In this document: piece after piece, positions 26,270 to 35,613 of the stretch
Layout: each line of letters begins with the position of its first letter
How positions within the stretch are numbered: the stretch's first letter is position 1
Assembly: GCA_020850755.1 (NCBI GenBank)
Contig: JADZEB010000045.1
Span: 1-64,000 of the forward strand
Reading direction: 5' to 3'
Length of the DNA stretch: 64,000 bases
Source: Alphaproteobacteria bacterium
GTDB taxonomy: Bacteria > Pseudomonadota > Alphaproteobacteria > Acetobacterales > Acetobacteraceae
Notes under the pieces: generated by a model
What the model saw: the letters and a program-made list of their open reading frames with translations, nothing else
Database searches by the model: none
Told to the model about the DNA's origin: nothing
Program-made: the position numbers and the translations under genes

Positions 26270-26893
26270 CTAGCTGCGCCGGAGCGCGGTGGCCAGCGCC
26301 TCGGCCGCGGTCGCGCTCATTGCCAGCAGGCGCTCGGCGGTGTCGCGCGCGCAGCCGGCGCGGGCGAAAGCGGCCAGCATGCGCTGGCGTCGCGCGGCGC
26401 GTTCCTCGGCCGGCGCGTCCGCGGGCAGGGGTGGCGCGAAGGGCCCAAGCCGGCGGCGGCGTGCGAACAGCGCGGCGGCGGCAAGCTCGGCATCGGCCAC
26501 CGGCGCGTCGGCGTCGGTCTCGGCCAGGAAGGCGCCGGCGACATCATCCGCCGCCACCCCGCGCGAGAGCAGGTGCGCCGCGATCGCCCGGCGCGAGCGG
26601 CCCTCGCGGCGCAGCCGGGCCGAGCGCGTGGTGGAGAAGGCGGCATCATCGAGCAGGCCGCGCGCGGCAAGGCGCTGCATCACCGCCGCGATCATCCGCC
26701 GCGCCTCGGCCAGCGCCGCCGCCTCGTCGATGTCCGGCTGGGTGCGGAGCGCGCGCAGGACGCGCCGCTCCAGCACGGCGGCCACGCGCGCCGCCGGCGC
26801 CGAGTAGCGCGCGAGATACTCCAGCGCCGCCTCCTCAAGCTCGGCTTCGGTCGGCAGCCTGCGTTCCGCGCGCCTGTCATGCTTTGCGCCCAT
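26270..26893 (-). CDS. recX: Regulatory protein RecX family
   Basis: A 207-residue RecX-like protein. RecX binds RecA filaments and modulates recombination and SOS activity. The typical three-helix repeats are visible: ALEYLARYSAPAARVAAVLERRV, RLAARGLLDDAAFSTTRSARLRREGRSRRAI, and HLLSRGVAADDV. RecX is usually 150-200 residues; alphaproteobacterial versions are longer and less conserved. The ATG at 26893 is chosen because it begins the charged N-terminus. There is no recA in the window. It is divergent from the ABC-2 permease gene 83 bp away. Confidence 0.8.
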   Translation of the reverse strand: MGAKHDRRAERRLPTEAELEEAALEYLARYSAPAARVAAVLERRVLRALRTQPDIDEAAALAEARRMIAAVMQRLAARGLLDDAAFSTTRSARLRREGRSRRAIAAHLLSRGVAADDVAGAFLAETDADAPVADAELAAAALFARRRRLGPFAPPLPADAPAEERAARRQRMLAAFARAGCARDTAERLLAMSATAAEALATALRRS

Positions 26894-26976
26894 GCGCGCA
26901 GTCTGGCAGAATCCCGCCTGCCGCGCGACATCCCGCCGCACCGGCAGCACCCCGGCCAGCCGGGCCAGCCCTCCCC

Positions 26977-27801
26977 ATGCCCGAGATCCCGCACGACCCC
27001 TTCGCGTCCGCCACCGCCGCCGCCGCCAGCCATGCCGGCGTGAACTGGCGCGGCCTCTACACGCTCACCGCCAAGGAGGTGCGCCGCTTCCTCAAGGTCT
27101 GGGTGCAGACGCTCGGCGCGCCGGTGGTGACGACGCTCCTGTTCCTGGCCGTGTTCGTGCTCGCGCTCGGCGAGACGAAGAAGGTGATCGGCACCACGCC
27201 CTACGAATCCTTCCTCGGCGCCGGGCTGATCATGATGGCGATCGCGCAGAACGCCTTTTCCAATGCCGCATCCTCGCTGGTGATCAGCAAGATGCAGGGC
27301 AGCATCATCGACCTCGTGATGGCGCCGCTGTCGCCGGCCGAGTTCCTGTGCGGATTCGCCCTAGGCGCGCTGGTGCGCGGGCTGGCGGTGGGCCTTGTGG
27401 TGGGGCTGGCGATGGCGCTGTTCGTGCCGTTCGGCCCGTTCGCGCCGGCTTACGCCCTGTTCCACGCGCTGGCGGCGGCGTTGATGCTCGGCCTGCTTGG
27501 CGTGCTGAGCGGCCTCTGGGCCGAGAAGTTCGACCAGATGGCGACGATCCAGAATTTCATCGTCACGCCGCTGGCCTTCCTGTCGGGCACCTTCTATTCG
27601 ATCGAGCGGCTGCCCGAGGGCTTGCGCATCGCCGCCCTGTGCAATCCCTTCTTCTACATGATCGACGGCTTCCGCTACGGCCTGACCGGCCATCATGACG
27701 GGCCGCTGCTGGCGGGCGTGGCGGTAATGGCGGGGGTGGTGGCGGGGCTGTGGCTGTTCACGCTCGCCTTGGTGCGGCGCGGCTACAATCTGAAGAGCTA
27801 G
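26977..27801 (+). CDS. ABC-2 type transporter permease
   Basis: A 274-residue membrane subunit of an ABC-2 exporter with six hydrophobic segments. Typical features are GLYTLTAKEVRRFLKVWVQT before the first helix, the EFLCGFALGALVRGL stretch, and the conserved C-terminal FLSGTFYSIERLPEGLRIAALCNPFFYMIDGFRYG signature region of YadH/NodJ-like permeases. No ATPase subunit is encoded next to it, so its partner must be elsewhere. The ATG at 26977 is the first in frame after an Arg/Pro-rich non-coding-looking stretch. Its TAG stop shares CTAG with the convergent gene at 27798. Confidence 0.9.
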   Translation: MPEIPHDPFASATAAAASHAGVNWRGLYTLTAKEVRRFLKVWVQTLGAPVVTTLLFLAVFVLALGETKKVIGTTPYESFLGAGLIMMAIAQNAFSNAASSLVISKMQGSIIDLVMAPLSPAEFLCGFALGALVRGLAVGLVVGLAMALFVPFGPFAPAYALFHALAAALMLGLLGVLSGLWAEKFDQMATIQNFIVTPLAFLSGTFYSIERLPEGLRIAALCNPFFYMIDGFRYGLTGHHDGPLLAGVAVMAGVVAGLWLFTLALVRRGYNLKS

Positions 27802-28244
27802 CGCTTGCCGAGGCGGGACTGCACCAGCGCCTGCAAGGCGCGCAGCTCGGCCGGGGTGAGCGCGCCCACCAGCCGGCGCAGCAACTCCATGTTGGCGGGA
27901 GGAGCGGCGGCGGCGCGCCCGCCATCGGGGCGGGCATAGCGCGCACCGGTGGCGAACAGCGCGTCATGGCTCAGCCGCACGCCGTTATCGACCAGCACGA
28001 AGCCCTCGGCGCGCATGATCTGGGCGATCATCTGCCCGGCAAGCTGGCGGAAGGCGCGGCTTTCGGCGGCGGCGCCGAACTTGGCGGCAAGCTCGGCCGA
28101 GACGGCGGAAACGGCCGGCCGCCCGCGCTCGGAGGCAGCGCGCATCGCGGGCGCCTTGCGCCGCAGGAAGCCGTAGAGGCTTGCTCCGTACCTGGCGCCG
28201 TCGATCTGTCGCTGAAGCCGTGGGGCAAGCGGCGAGGGCGGCAT
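27798..28244 (-). CDS. Hypothetical protein, Arg/Ala-rich, no recognised domain
   Basis: I do not recognise this 148-residue protein. It is soluble-looking, with helical segments LQRQIDGARYGASLYGFLRRKAP, FRQLAGQMIAQIMRAEGFVL and a C-terminal leucine-rich segment LRRLVGALTPAELRALQALVQSRLG. The ATG at 28244 has AGGAAGGA about 10 nt upstream; a further in-frame ATG at 28322 has no such site. Codon use is normal for the window. Coding status is supported by the reading frame and ribosome site but not by a known family. Its TAG stop shares the palindrome CTAG with the convergent permease stop. Confidence 0.6.
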   Translation of the reverse strand: MPPSPLAPRLQRQIDGARYGASLYGFLRRKAPAMRAASERGRPAVSAVSAELAAKFGAAAESRAFRQLAGQMIAQIMRAEGFVLVDNGVRLSHDALFATGARYARPDGGRAAAAPPANMELLRRLVGALTPAELRALQALVQSRLGKR

Positions 28245-28718
28245 CGACGCGAAATCCTTCCTGCGGCCGGACCTGGCCAAGTCACCCGCTCTTGCTGGGC
28301 GGGCTTCACTGTTCGGCGCCATGATTGCCACGGCCACGCGCAATTCATGCCAGCACACGCACGCCTCGGCAAGCGCGCTTACGCCGCCGCCGGCGCGGAG
28401 CCTTGCATTGACTAGCCCGCCGCAACTCGCGATAGTGCCCGCTTTCCTGCGGTGGACAGCATGTCTGCCGCGGGAACTCAGCGCATCGGGTTCCATCATG
28501 CTGCTGCCGGCCATCGCGCATCCCAGCCTGCCCGCAGCGTCCCTTCGGGGCGTCGCGCCGGCGCGTGCGCGCGGCACGGCACGACGAATGGGGGCGCGAG
28601 GCAGGTCGGCGCGGCCCGCCCGCCGCCCGCATCTCGCGCCCGAGCCGGACACCCGCAACTAGGCCGGGTGCAGGACCTTCGTCCGCATCCGCGCGCGCTG
28701 CAACAAGGAGCTGCACCC
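28245..28718. other. 474-bp region without a supported gene, upstream of argD
   Basis: Between the hypothetical gene (minus strand) and argD (plus strand). It holds the putative argD promoter at 28408-28436 and a long leader of about 275 nt. An in-frame extension upstream of argD and a 113-codon frame on the plus strand ending at 28662 are present but compositionally look like GC-rich chance frames. I saw no clear riboswitch fold. Confidence 0.5.
28408..28436 (+). promoter_or_regulatory. Putative sigma70-type promoter of argD-argF-hslO
   Basis: TTGACT is followed after exactly 17 bp by GATAGT, with a predicted start near 28443. This leaves a long leader of about 275 nt before the argD GTG. 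Supported by sequence match and by the absence of another obvious promoter nearer to argD. Confidence 0.5.
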
Positions 28719-29924
28719 GTGATTTCTCCCGTCATGCCCACCTACGCCCGGGCCGACCTCGCTTTCGCGCGGGGCGAAGGCGCGTGGATCTGGACCACCG
28801 ATGGCCGCAAGTTCCTCGATCTCGTGTCCGGGATCGCGGTCAACGCGCTCGGCCACTGCCACCCGGCGCTGGTCGCCGCCGTGAAGGCGCAGGCCGAGAA
28901 GCTGTGGCACTGCTCGAACCTCTATCGCATCCCCGAGCAGGAGAAGCTCTGCCAGCGGCTGGTGGAGACCTCCTTCGCCGATGCGGCCTTCATCTGCAAC
29001 TCCGGCGCCGAGGCGCTGGAGGGCGCGATCAAGGCCTGCCGCAAGTATCACTACGAAACCGGCAACCCGCAGAAGACCACCATCATCACGGTAGAAGGCG
29101 CCTTCCACGGGCGCACGCTGGCCACCATCGCGGCGGGCCGGCAGGCCAAGCACCTCAAGGGCTTCGATCCGGTCACGCCGGGCTTCGTGCAGGTGCCGTT
29201 CGGCAACCTCAACGCGCTGCGCAACGCCATCACGAGCGAGGTGGGCGGCATCCTGTTCGAGCCGGTGCAGGGCGAGGGCGGCATCCGCGCCGGCAGCGAG
29301 GACTATCTGCGCGGCCTGCGCGCCGCTTGCGACGAGTTCGGCCTGCTGCTGATCTTCGACGAGGTGCAGTGCGGCAACGGGCGCACCGGCAAGCTCTGGG
29401 CCTATGAGTGGGCGGGCGTGGCCCCCGACATCATGGCCACCGCCAAGGGGCTTGGCGGCGGCTTCCCGATCGGCGCCTGGCTCGCCACCGAGCGCGTCGC
29501 CAAACACATGAGCGCGGGCACGCACGGCTCGACCTTCGGCGGCAACCCGCTCGCCTGCGCGGTGGCGAATGCCGTCTATGACGTGATCCTGGCTCCGGGC
29601 TTCCTCGAGCGCGTGCAGGAAAGCGGCAAGGCGATGAAGGCGGCGTTGCAAGGCGTGGTCGCGCGCAATGGCGACATCTTCGCCGAGGTGCGCGGCAGCG
29701 GCCTGATGCTCGGCCTCGCCTGCAACCCGCCCAATGGCGACCTCTATGCGATCGGGCATGAGTGCGAGCTTCTCACCGTGCCGGCGGGCGACAATGTGCT
29801 GCGCATCCTGCCCCCGCTCACCGTCGGCAAGGCCGAGATCGAGGCAGCGGTGGAGCGGCTGGAGAAGGTCGCCGCCACAGCGCGCGCGCGCATCCAGGCC
29901 GCTGCCAAGGGTGCCGCGCAATGA
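28719..29924 (+). CDS. argD: Acetylornithine aminotransferase
   Basis: ArgD is the PLP aminotransferase that makes N-acetylornithine in arginine synthesis and can also act on succinyldiaminopimelate. The 401-residue class III enzyme shows [20 protein letters not shown], the [11 protein letters not shown] segment, the cofactor-contacting [19 protein letters not shown], and the PLP lysine in [15 protein letters not shown]. The start is GTG at 28719 with AAGGAG 8 nt upstream; the ATG four codons later is possible. Its TGA overlaps the argF ATG as ATGA, indicating translational coupling. Confidence 0.95.
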   Translation: MISPVMPTYARADLAFARGEGAWIWTTDGRKFLDLVSGIAVNALGHCHPALVAAVKAQAEKLWHCSNLYRIPEQEKLCQRLVETSFADAAFICNSGAEALEGAIKACRKYHYETGNPQKTTIITVEGAFHGRTLATIAAGRQAKHLKGFDPVTPGFVQVPFGNLNALRNAITSEVGGILFEPVQGEGGIRAGSEDYLRGLRAACDEFGLLLIFDEVQCGNGRTGKLWAYEWAGVAPDIMATAKGLGGGFPIGAWLATERVAKHMSAGTHGSTFGGNPLACAVANAVYDVILAPGFLERVQESGKAMKAALQGVVARNGDIFAEVRGSGLMLGLACNPPNGDLYAIGHECELLTVPAGDNVLRILPPLTVGKAEIEAAVERLEKVAATARARIQAAAKGAAQ

Positions 29925-30916
29925 GCGCACGCGCGATCCCGCTGCGTCCGCGCCAGCCGGCCCGGCCGGGACGCGCGGCGCCGCGCCACTTCCTCGACTT
30001 CACGCATCTCGACGCGGCCACGCTGCGCCATATCCTCGATCTCGGCGCGGCGCTGAAGCGCGGCGAGCAGCCGGCGGGCAACGACAAGCCGCTCGCCGGC
30101 AGGACGCTGGCGCTGATCTTCGAGAAGCCGTCCACGCGCACGCGCGTATCCTTCGAGGTGGCGATGCGCCAGCTCGGCGGCGACGTGATCGTGCTTGCCG
30201 GGCGCGACATGCAGATCGGGCGCGGCGAGACCATCGCCGATACCGCGCGCGTGCTGTCGCGCTATGTCGATGCGATCATGATCCGCACCGATGCCGAGGC
30301 GAAGCTGACGGAACTGGCCGCGCACGCCACCGTGCCGGTGATCAACGGCCTGACCGACAACACCCATCCCTGCCAGCTCATGGCCGACGTGATGACCTTC
30401 GAGGAGCATCGCGGCGCCATCGGCGGCAGGGTGGTGGCCTGGTCGGGCGACGGCAACAATGTCGCCCGCTCCTGGATCCAGGCGGCGGCGCGGTTCGGCT
30501 TCACGCTCAGGCTCGCCTGCCCCGAGACGCTGATGCCGCCGGCCGAGGTGGTGGCATGGGCACGCGGGCAGGGCGCGCGCATCGAACTCACCACCGATCC
30601 GCGCGCGGCGGTGAAGGATGCCCTCTGCGTCGTCACCGATACCTGGGTGTCGATGGGCCAGGAGGACCAAAACCGCCACAACCTGCTTGCCCCCTACCGT
30701 GTCGATGCGGCGCTGATGGCGGCGGCCGCGCCGGATGCGATCTTCATGCACTGCCTGCCCGCCCATCGCGGCGAGGAAGTGACGGATGCGGTGATCGACG
30801 GCGCGCAGAGCGTGGTGTTCGACGAGGCCGAGAACCGGCTGCACGCGCAGAAGGGGATCCTCGCTTGGTGCCTGGTCGATGCCCTGGCCGGGGCGCCACG
30901 CACGGTGAAGCCGTGA
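29921..30916 (+). CDS. argF: Ornithine carbamoyltransferase
   Basis: ArgF joins carbamoyl phosphate and ornithine to citrulline. The 331-residue protein carries the carbamoyl-phosphate motif [11 protein letters not shown], the HPCQ motif in [11 protein letters not shown], and the ornithine-loop [13 protein letters not shown]. Length is slightly above the usual 305-315 because of a basic N-terminal extension ([16 protein letters not shown]). It is the second gene in argD-argF-hslO, overlapping both neighbours by 4 bp, an order common in alphaproteobacteria. Confidence 0.97.
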   Translation: MSARAIPLRPRQPARPGRAAPRHFLDFTHLDAATLRHILDLGAALKRGEQPAGNDKPLAGRTLALIFEKPSTRTRVSFEVAMRQLGGDVIVLAGRDMQIGRGETIADTARVLSRYVDAIMIRTDAEAKLTELAAHATVPVINGLTDNTHPCQLMADVMTFEEHRGAIGGRVVAWSGDGNNVARSWIQAAARFGFTLRLACPETLMPPAEVVAWARGQGARIELTTDPRAAVKDALCVVTDTWVSMGQEDQNRHNLLAPYRVDAALMAAAAPDAIFMHCLPAHRGEEVTDAVIDGAQSVVFDEAENRLHAQKGILAWCLVDALAGAPRTVKP

Positions 30917-31893
30917 GCGTTGGCCCGCTCGCCACCGCCGCCACCGCAGACCGGATCCAGCCCTTCCACCTTGCCGGCCGGCCCGTGCGTGGGCGGCTCG
31001 TGCGCCTGTCCTCGCTGGCCGAGAACATCCTGACGCGCCACGACCAGCCGCCGGTCGTCTCGGCGATCCTGGGCGAGGCGCTGGCTTTGGCGGCGGCGCT
31101 GGCCGCCGGCCTCAAGTTCGAGGGCAGCTTCTCGATCCAGGCCAAGGGCGATGGCTCGCTGCCGATGCTGCTGGCCGACTGCACCAGCGATGGCGCGCTG
31201 CGCGGCTATGCTCGCACCGATGCCGGCAAGCTCGCCGCCCTGCTCGCCGCCGATCCCGCCCCTTCGGCGGCGCGGCTGCTCGGCGCCGGCCACCTCGCCT
31301 TCACCTGCGACCAGGGGCCGGGCATGGACCGCTACCAGGGCATCGTCGCGATCGAGGGCGCGAGCCTGGCCGAGATCGCGCACCACTATTTCCGCACCTC
31401 CGAGCAGATCCAGTCGGCGATCAGGCTCGCTGCCGGCAGGCGCGCGGACGCCGGCGGCACGCCGCGCTGGCACGCCGCCGCGCTGATCCTGGAACGTATG
31501 CCGGAGGCGGGCGGCGACGGTGCACGTGCCGCGCCGCTCGACCCCGAGGGGGCCGAGGAGCAGTGGCGCAATGCGCTCGTGCTCGCCGGCTCCGCCACCG
31601 AGGCCGAGCTGCTCGACCCCGATCTCCCACCCGAGAAGCTTCTGTATCGCCTGTATCACACCGAGGGGCTGCGGCTAGGCCAGGCGCACGCCCTGTCGCA
31701 TGGCTGCCGCTGCACGCGCGAACGCATCGCCGGCCTGATTGCCGGTTTTCCCGCAACCGATATCGACGCGATGGTGCAGGATGGCCGCATCACGGTAACC
31801 TGCGAGTTCTGCAACCTTGACTTCGTCTTCACCCGCACCGAAGTGGCGGGAGAGAAGCCGGACGGTGCCGCCGTCGCGCCCGCCCCGGCCTGA
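30913..31893 (+). CDS. hslO: Redox-regulated molecular chaperone Hsp33
   Basis: Hsp33 is a cytoplasmic holdase activated by oxidative unfolding. The 326-residue protein contains the [17 protein letters not shown] and [13 protein letters not shown] segments of the N-domain and the C-terminal zinc centre with all four cysteines: CxC in HGCRCTRER near residue 264 and CxxC in CEFCN near residue 297. The start is GTG at 30913, overlapping the argF stop as GTGA. The linkage argD-argF-hslO is conserved in Alphaproteobacteria although Hsp33 has no role in arginine synthesis. Confidence 0.95.
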   Translation: MSVGPLATAATADRIQPFHLAGRPVRGRLVRLSSLAENILTRHDQPPVVSAILGEALALAAALAAGLKFEGSFSIQAKGDGSLPMLLADCTSDGALRGYARTDAGKLAALLAADPAPSAARLLGAGHLAFTCDQGPGMDRYQGIVAIEGASLAEIAHHYFRTSEQIQSAIRLAAGRRADAGGTPRWHAAALILERMPEAGGDGARAAPLDPEGAEEQWRNALVLAGSATEAELLDPDLPPEKLLYRLYHTEGLRLGQAHALSHGCRCTRERIAGLIAGFPATDIDAMVQDGRITVTCEFCNLDFVFTRTEVAGEKPDGAAVAPAPA

Positions 31894-31920
31894 GCAATCA
31901 CCGCGCGAAGGGTCTCCGCC

Positions 31921-32601
31921 ATGCTGCCACGCCGCTCGCTCCTCGGTCTCGCGCTGCTTGCCGCCGGCGCGGGCCTCGGCGCCTGCTCGCGCGGGGAGCC
32001 GGTGCAGACCAGCTTCCAGCGCCTCGGCTTCAGCGCGCTCGCGCCGATCCGCCTGAATGTCGGCGCGGTCGAGATCGTCGACGCCTACACGCCGCCGCGC
32101 CGGGCGCCGCATGTTGACCACCTCGCGCCCAACCCGCCCTACGAGACGGCGCGCGCCATGGCCGAGGACCGGCTGCGCGCGGCCGGCAGCGGCGGCAAGG
32201 CGCGCTTCATCGTGCAGGATGCGCGCATCGTTGAAGTGAAGCTGCAACCGCCGGGTGGCATTCGCGGCATGTTCGCGCGCGACCCGTCGGAGCGCTACGA
32301 GGCGCGTATCGCCGTGCGCATGGAAGTCTTCGACGCGGAGAACGCCCCGCTCGGCCATGTCGAGGCCGAGACGCGCCGCACGCACACGGTGAACGAGGGC
32401 ACCTCGCAGGCCGAGCGCAATGCGGTCTGGAACGACATGGTCAGCCGCATGATGGAGGAGCTGAACGTCGAGTTCGAGTTCCAGATCCGCCGCCACCTGA
32501 ACCATGTGCTGGTGGCCGGACCGGCCGCGGCCGAGGATCGGCGCCCGGCCGGCGGCAGTGGCCCGGCCGGCGCGCAAGGCGTCAGCGAGACGCGGCTGTA
32601 G
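31921..32601 (+). CDS. Hypothetical lipoprotein
   Basis: A 226-residue predicted lipoprotein with a short basic N-terminus, hydrophobic signal (SLLGLALLAAGAG) and lipobox LGAC with Cys22. The mature part has a mixed alpha/beta pattern (IRLNVGAVEIVDAYTPPR, ARFIVQDARIVEVKL, YEARIAVRMEVFD, NDMVSRMMEELNVEFE) and a Gly/Ala tail. The family is common next to hslO in Rhodospirillales by my recollection, but no function is known to me. It begins 27 bp after hslO and may share its transcript. Confidence 0.75.
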   Translation: MLPRRSLLGLALLAAGAGLGACSRGEPVQTSFQRLGFSALAPIRLNVGAVEIVDAYTPPRRAPHVDHLAPNPPYETARAMAEDRLRAAGSGGKARFIVQDARIVEVKLQPPGGIRGMFARDPSERYEARIAVRMEVFDAENAPLGHVEAETRRTHTVNEGTSQAERNAVWNDMVSRMMEELNVEFEFQIRRHLNHVLVAGPAAAEDRRPAGGSGPAGAQGVSETRL

Positions 32602-32900
32602 CGGCGGCGGCCGCGCGCGGCGCGGCCCGAGCGCGGCGCGGGCCTCGCGCCGAGGAGTCGGGGAACAGGCCCGCCATCGCGCCGCCCACCGGCAGGTCGG
32701 GCCGGCACGCGCCGGTGCCGATCATGCCGGGCGCCTGAACCCCGGGCGCCTGAACCGCAACCGCGCCCATCCTGATCTGCGCGGCGCCGCCCGCGACGGA
32801 TTCGCGCGGGAGCGTGCCGCCCGGCACCTGGCCGCCCGTCATCGCCGCGCTCGCGGCCGCCAGCAGCGTTGCCGGGGCGCGGCCGGCCTTCGGCCTTGCT
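32602..32900. other. 299-bp convergent gap without a supported gene
   Basis: Lies between the lipoprotein gene and folE. It contains GC-rich inverted segments near 32605-32645 and a direct duplication of CCGGGCGCCTGAAC (32727-32740 and 32742-32755, period 15). A minus-strand open frame spans it but overlaps folE in another frame and has no family resemblance. I see no clear terminator with a T-run. Confidence 0.5.
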
Positions 32901-33572
32901 TCAGCTTTCGTCGCCCGCGAAACGCAGCGGGCGACTGGCACCGACCATGGCCAGGAATTCGCGCCGGGTGGAAGGGTCGTCGCGGAAGGCGCCCAGCATG
33001 CGGCTCGTCACCATGCTGACGCCGGGCTTGTGGATGCCGCGCGTGGTCATGCACTGGTGCGCGGCCTCGATCACCACCGCCACACCCTTGGGCTGGAGCA
33101 CGTCGTTGATCGCATTTGCAATCTGGGCGGTGAGCTTCTCCTGGATCTGGAGTCGCCTGGCGAAGGCATCGACCACGCGGGCAAGCTTGCTGATGCCCAC
33201 CACCCGCTTGTGCGGCAGGTAGGCGACATGCGCCCGGCCGATGATCGGCACCATGTGGTGCTCGCAATGGCTTTCGAGGCGGATGTCGCGCAGCATCACG
33301 ATCTCGTCGTACCCATCGGTCTCCTCGAAGGTGCGCTGGAGGAGTTCGACCGGATCGGTCTCGTAGCCGGCGAAGAATTCCTCGTAGGCGCGCACGACGC
33401 GCGCGGGCGTATCGATGAGCCCCTCGCGGGAGGGATCGTCGCCCGCCCAGCGCAGCAGGGTGCGCACGGCCGCTTCGGCCTCGGCGCGGCTGGGACGATC
33501 CGCGGCCGGGCTTGCGGCAGATTTCGCGGCGGCCGAACGGCCGCGGATGCGGCGGGGAGGCTGGACGTTCAC
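32901..33572 (-). CDS. folE: GTP cyclohydrolase I
   Basis: FolE converts GTP to 7,8-dihydroneopterin triphosphate, first step of folate synthesis. The 223-residue protein has the conserved core: [18 protein letters not shown], the zinc and active-site motif [37 protein letters not shown], and the [15 protein letters not shown] segment holding the third zinc cysteine. A 30-residue Arg/Ala/Ser-rich N-terminus is non-conserved. The start is GTG at 33572 with AAGGAA 8 nt upstream. It is downstream of metZ and apaG on the same strand. Confidence 0.96.
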   Translation of the reverse strand: MNVQPPRRIRGRSAAAKSAASPAADRPSRAEAEAAVRTLLRWAGDDPSREGLIDTPARVVRAYEEFFAGYETDPVELLQRTFEETDGYDEIVMLRDIRLESHCEHHMVPIIGRAHVAYLPHKRVVGISKLARVVDAFARRLQIQEKLTAQIANAINDVLQPKGVAVVIEAAHQCMTTRGIHKPGVSMVTSRMLGAFRDDPSTRREFLAMVGASRPLRFAGDES

Positions 33573-33676
33573 GGGCAGCGTTCCTTCTTGGCGACACCCA
33601 AAGACCTGTCTCGTCCATCTGGGGGCTCGGCGCGGCCTGGCAAGCCCGGCCGGCTCCGCGCGCCGGCCTCACGCCG

Positions 33677-34072
33677 TCAGTTCAGCTTGATCTCCTGGTG
33701 CGGGCTGTCGAGCGAGAAGGCCGGCACCGCCACATCGAAGGCCTCGCCCGAGCCGCGGTTCACCATGTGGTAGGTGCCGACCATGATGCCCGAGGGCGTC
33801 GAGAGCGGCGTGCCCGAGGTGTATTCGAAACTCTGCCCCGGACCAAGAACCGGCTGCTCGCCCACCACGCCCGGCCCCTGCACCTCGTGGATCTGGCCGC
33901 GCGCATCGGTGATGCGCCAGGTGCGGCGCAGGAGCTGCACGGTCTCGGCGCCCTGGTTCTCGATGTTCACCTTGTAGGCCCAGACGAAGCGGCTTTCATC
34001 CGGCTGCGACTGTTCCTCCAGGTAGAACGGCCGCACCGTCACCTTGATGTCGCGCGTCACCTTCGAATACAT
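33677..34072 (-). CDS. apaG: Co2+/Mg2+ efflux protein ApaG
   Basis: A 131-residue ApaG (DUF525) protein with an immunoglobulin-like fold: [70 protein letters not shown] and GTYHMV are all family landmarks. Named for a cobalt/magnesium phenotype in Salmonella; the mechanism is unknown. The ATG at 34072 has GGAGGG about 9 nt upstream. It lies 73 bp after metZ, a linkage seen widely in alphaproteobacteria. Confidence 0.93.
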   Translation of the reverse strand: MYSKVTRDIKVTVRPFYLEEQSQPDESRFVWAYKVNIENQGAETVQLLRRTWRITDARGQIHEVQGPGVVGEQPVLGPGQSFEYTSGTPLSTPSGIMVGTYHMVNRGSGEAFDVAVPAFSLDSPHQEIKLN

Positions 34073-34145
34073 GGCGGCGGCCCTCCGGCCATGCGTCCGC
34101 GCGGCACGGGCGCGGACGGCGGCTTCCGTCCTCACGCCCTTGATT

Positions 34146-35438
34146 CTAGGCGCGCCGGCGCGCTTGTCCAGAACGCCGCGCGGCCCGCTTGCCGCGCCCG
34201 CCCCCCGCCGCCGCCTGGAGCGCCTGGACCAGATCCTCGGCCAGGTCCTGCGGGTCCTCGAGCCCGACCGAGAGGCGCACCATGCCGTCATCGATGCCAA
34301 GCCGTGCCCGCTCCTCGGCGCCGATGCGCGAATGGGTGGTGGTGGCCGGATGCGTGACCAGGCTCTTCGCATCGCCGAGATTGTTCGAGATGTCGATCAA
34401 CCGCAGCGCGTTCAGGAACCGGAAGGCCGCCGCCTTGCCGCCTTTGAGCGAGAATGTCACCACCGTGCCCCCGCCCTTCATCTGCCTGCGGGCAAGACGC
34501 CGCTGCGGATGGTCGGCGCGGAACGGGTAGAGCACGCGCGCGACGCCCTTCTGCGCGGCCAGGAGGTCGGCGAGCTTCGCCGCGGCGGCGTTCATAGCCG
34601 GCACGCGCAGATGCAGCGTCTCCAGCCCCTTCAGCATCACCCAGGCGTTGAAGGGCGACAGCGCAGGCCCGGTGTTGCGCAGGAAGGGCTGCAACTCGTT
34701 CTCGACATAGGCGCGGCTGCCCAGCACCGCCCCGCCCAGCGTGCGGCCCTGCCCGTCGATATGCTTGGTCGCCGAATACATCACCACATCGGCGCCCTGT
34801 TCGAGCGGCTTCTGCAACAAGGGCGTGGCAAACACATTGTCCACCACCAGCCGCGCCCCGGCGCGATGGGCAAGCTTCGCCACGGCGCGCAGATCGACCA
34901 GCTCCAGCGTCGGGTTGGCCGGCGTTTCCAGGAACACCGCCGTTGCCGGGCGCTTCAGCGCCGCCTCCCACTGGTTCAGGTCGGCACCATCGACGAACTC
35001 GGTGGCGACACCGAAGCGCGGCAGCAGCGTGGAGATCACCCAGTGGCACGACCCGAACAGCGCGCGCGAGGCCACCACCCGGTCGCCCGCCTTGACCAGC
35101 GAGAGCATGGCCGCCGTCATCGCCGCCATGCCGGTGGCGACGGCGCGGCAGGCCTCGGCCCCTTCCAGCGCCGCCAGCCGGTCCTCGAACATCGCCACGG
35201 GCGGGTTGCCGAAGCGGCTGTAGATGTAGCGGTCCGGGCGCGCGGCGCCGGCGAAGGCGCCCTCCGCCTCCTCGGCCGAGCCATAGACGAAGCCGGAGGT
35301 GAGGAACATCGCCTCGTTGGTCTCGCCGAACTGGCTGCGGCGCAGCCCGCCGCGAACGAGCCGGGTGGCCTGGCGCGGGACGGCGGTGGCAGCGGGGGCG
35401 GCGGCGGCACGGGGCTTGGAACGGCGGGGGCGTTGCAT
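34146..35438 (-). CDS. metZ: O-succinylhomoserine sulfhydrylase
   Basis: MetZ is a PLP enzyme of the Cys/Met metabolism family that makes homocysteine from O-succinylhomoserine and sulfide, bypassing cystathionine. The 430-residue protein has [31 protein letters not shown], the PLP lysine in [13 protein letters not shown] near residue 230, and [13 protein letters not shown] near the C-terminus. Basic low-complexity tails flank the fold at both ends. The ATG at 35438 follows a SAM-II riboswitch and a terminator hairpin, so expression should fall when S-adenosylmethionine is high. Distinction from MetY or MetB rests on the riboswitch context and the HIDGQGR motif. Confidence 0.93.
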   Translation of the reverse strand: MQRPRRSKPRAAAAPAATAVPRQATRLVRGGLRRSQFGETNEAMFLTSGFVYGSAEEAEGAFAGAARPDRYIYSRFGNPPVAMFEDRLAALEGAEACRAVATGMAAMTAAMLSLVKAGDRVVASRALFGSCHWVISTLLPRFGVATEFVDGADLNQWEAALKRPATAVFLETPANPTLELVDLRAVAKLAHRAGARLVVDNVFATPLLQKPLEQGADVVMYSATKHIDGQGRTLGGAVLGSRAYVENELQPFLRNTGPALSPFNAWVMLKGLETLHLRVPAMNAAAAKLADLLAAQKGVARVLYPFRADHPQRRLARRQMKGGGTVVTFSLKGGKAAAFRFLNALRLIDISNNLGDAKSLVTHPATTTHSRIGAEERARLGIDDGMVRLSVGLEDPQDLAEDLVQALQAAAGGGRGKRAARRSGQARRRA

Positions 35439-35485
35439 GGATCGGTTCTCGCTTCTCACTCTCTGCCGGCCCCGGAAACGACAAA

Positions 35486-35513
35486 CCCCGGCCGCATGGA
35501 ATAGGGGCCGGGG
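35486..35513 (-). terminator. Terminator hairpin in the metZ leader
   Basis: On the minus strand CCCCGGCC, a 12-nt loop and GGCCGGGG are followed by TTTGTCGTTT. It lies between the SAM-II aptamer and the metZ start, 20 nt after the aptamer, so it is a candidate attenuator controlled by the aptamer. The T-tract is interrupted. Confidence 0.6.
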
Positions 35514-35532
35514 CGAGACGATGCACGCGCCA

Positions 35533-35590
35533 CGACCTTTTAGCGGAGAGGTTTAACGTGGCCGCAAGCCGGTCGGGTCAAATCGCCACG
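35533..35590 (-). promoter_or_regulatory. SAM-II riboswitch
   Basis: Read on the minus strand the sequence contains CGTGGCGATTTG, then CCGGCTTGCGGCCACG, GTTAAA and GCTAAAAGG in the order and spacing of the SAM-II (metA-type) aptamer. CGTGGC pairs with GCCACG to form P1, and the later segment containing GCTAAA supplies the pseudoknot strand. SAM-II is essentially restricted to alphaproteobacteria and controls methionine genes. Here it precedes metZ by about 95 nt. Confidence 0.92.
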
Positions 35591-35613
35591 GGTCAGGAAC
35601 TGACCAGGACGCA

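Noticed and set aside
28321..28662. Plus-strand 113-codon frame upstream of argD
   Set aside because: No ribosome site, Ala/Pro/Arg-rich composition; more likely part of the argD leader region.
32582..32941. Minus-strand 119-codon frame in the gap after the lipoprotein gene
   Set aside because: Overlaps the folE 3' end in another frame, has no ribosome site and contains a short direct repeat; no family resemblance.
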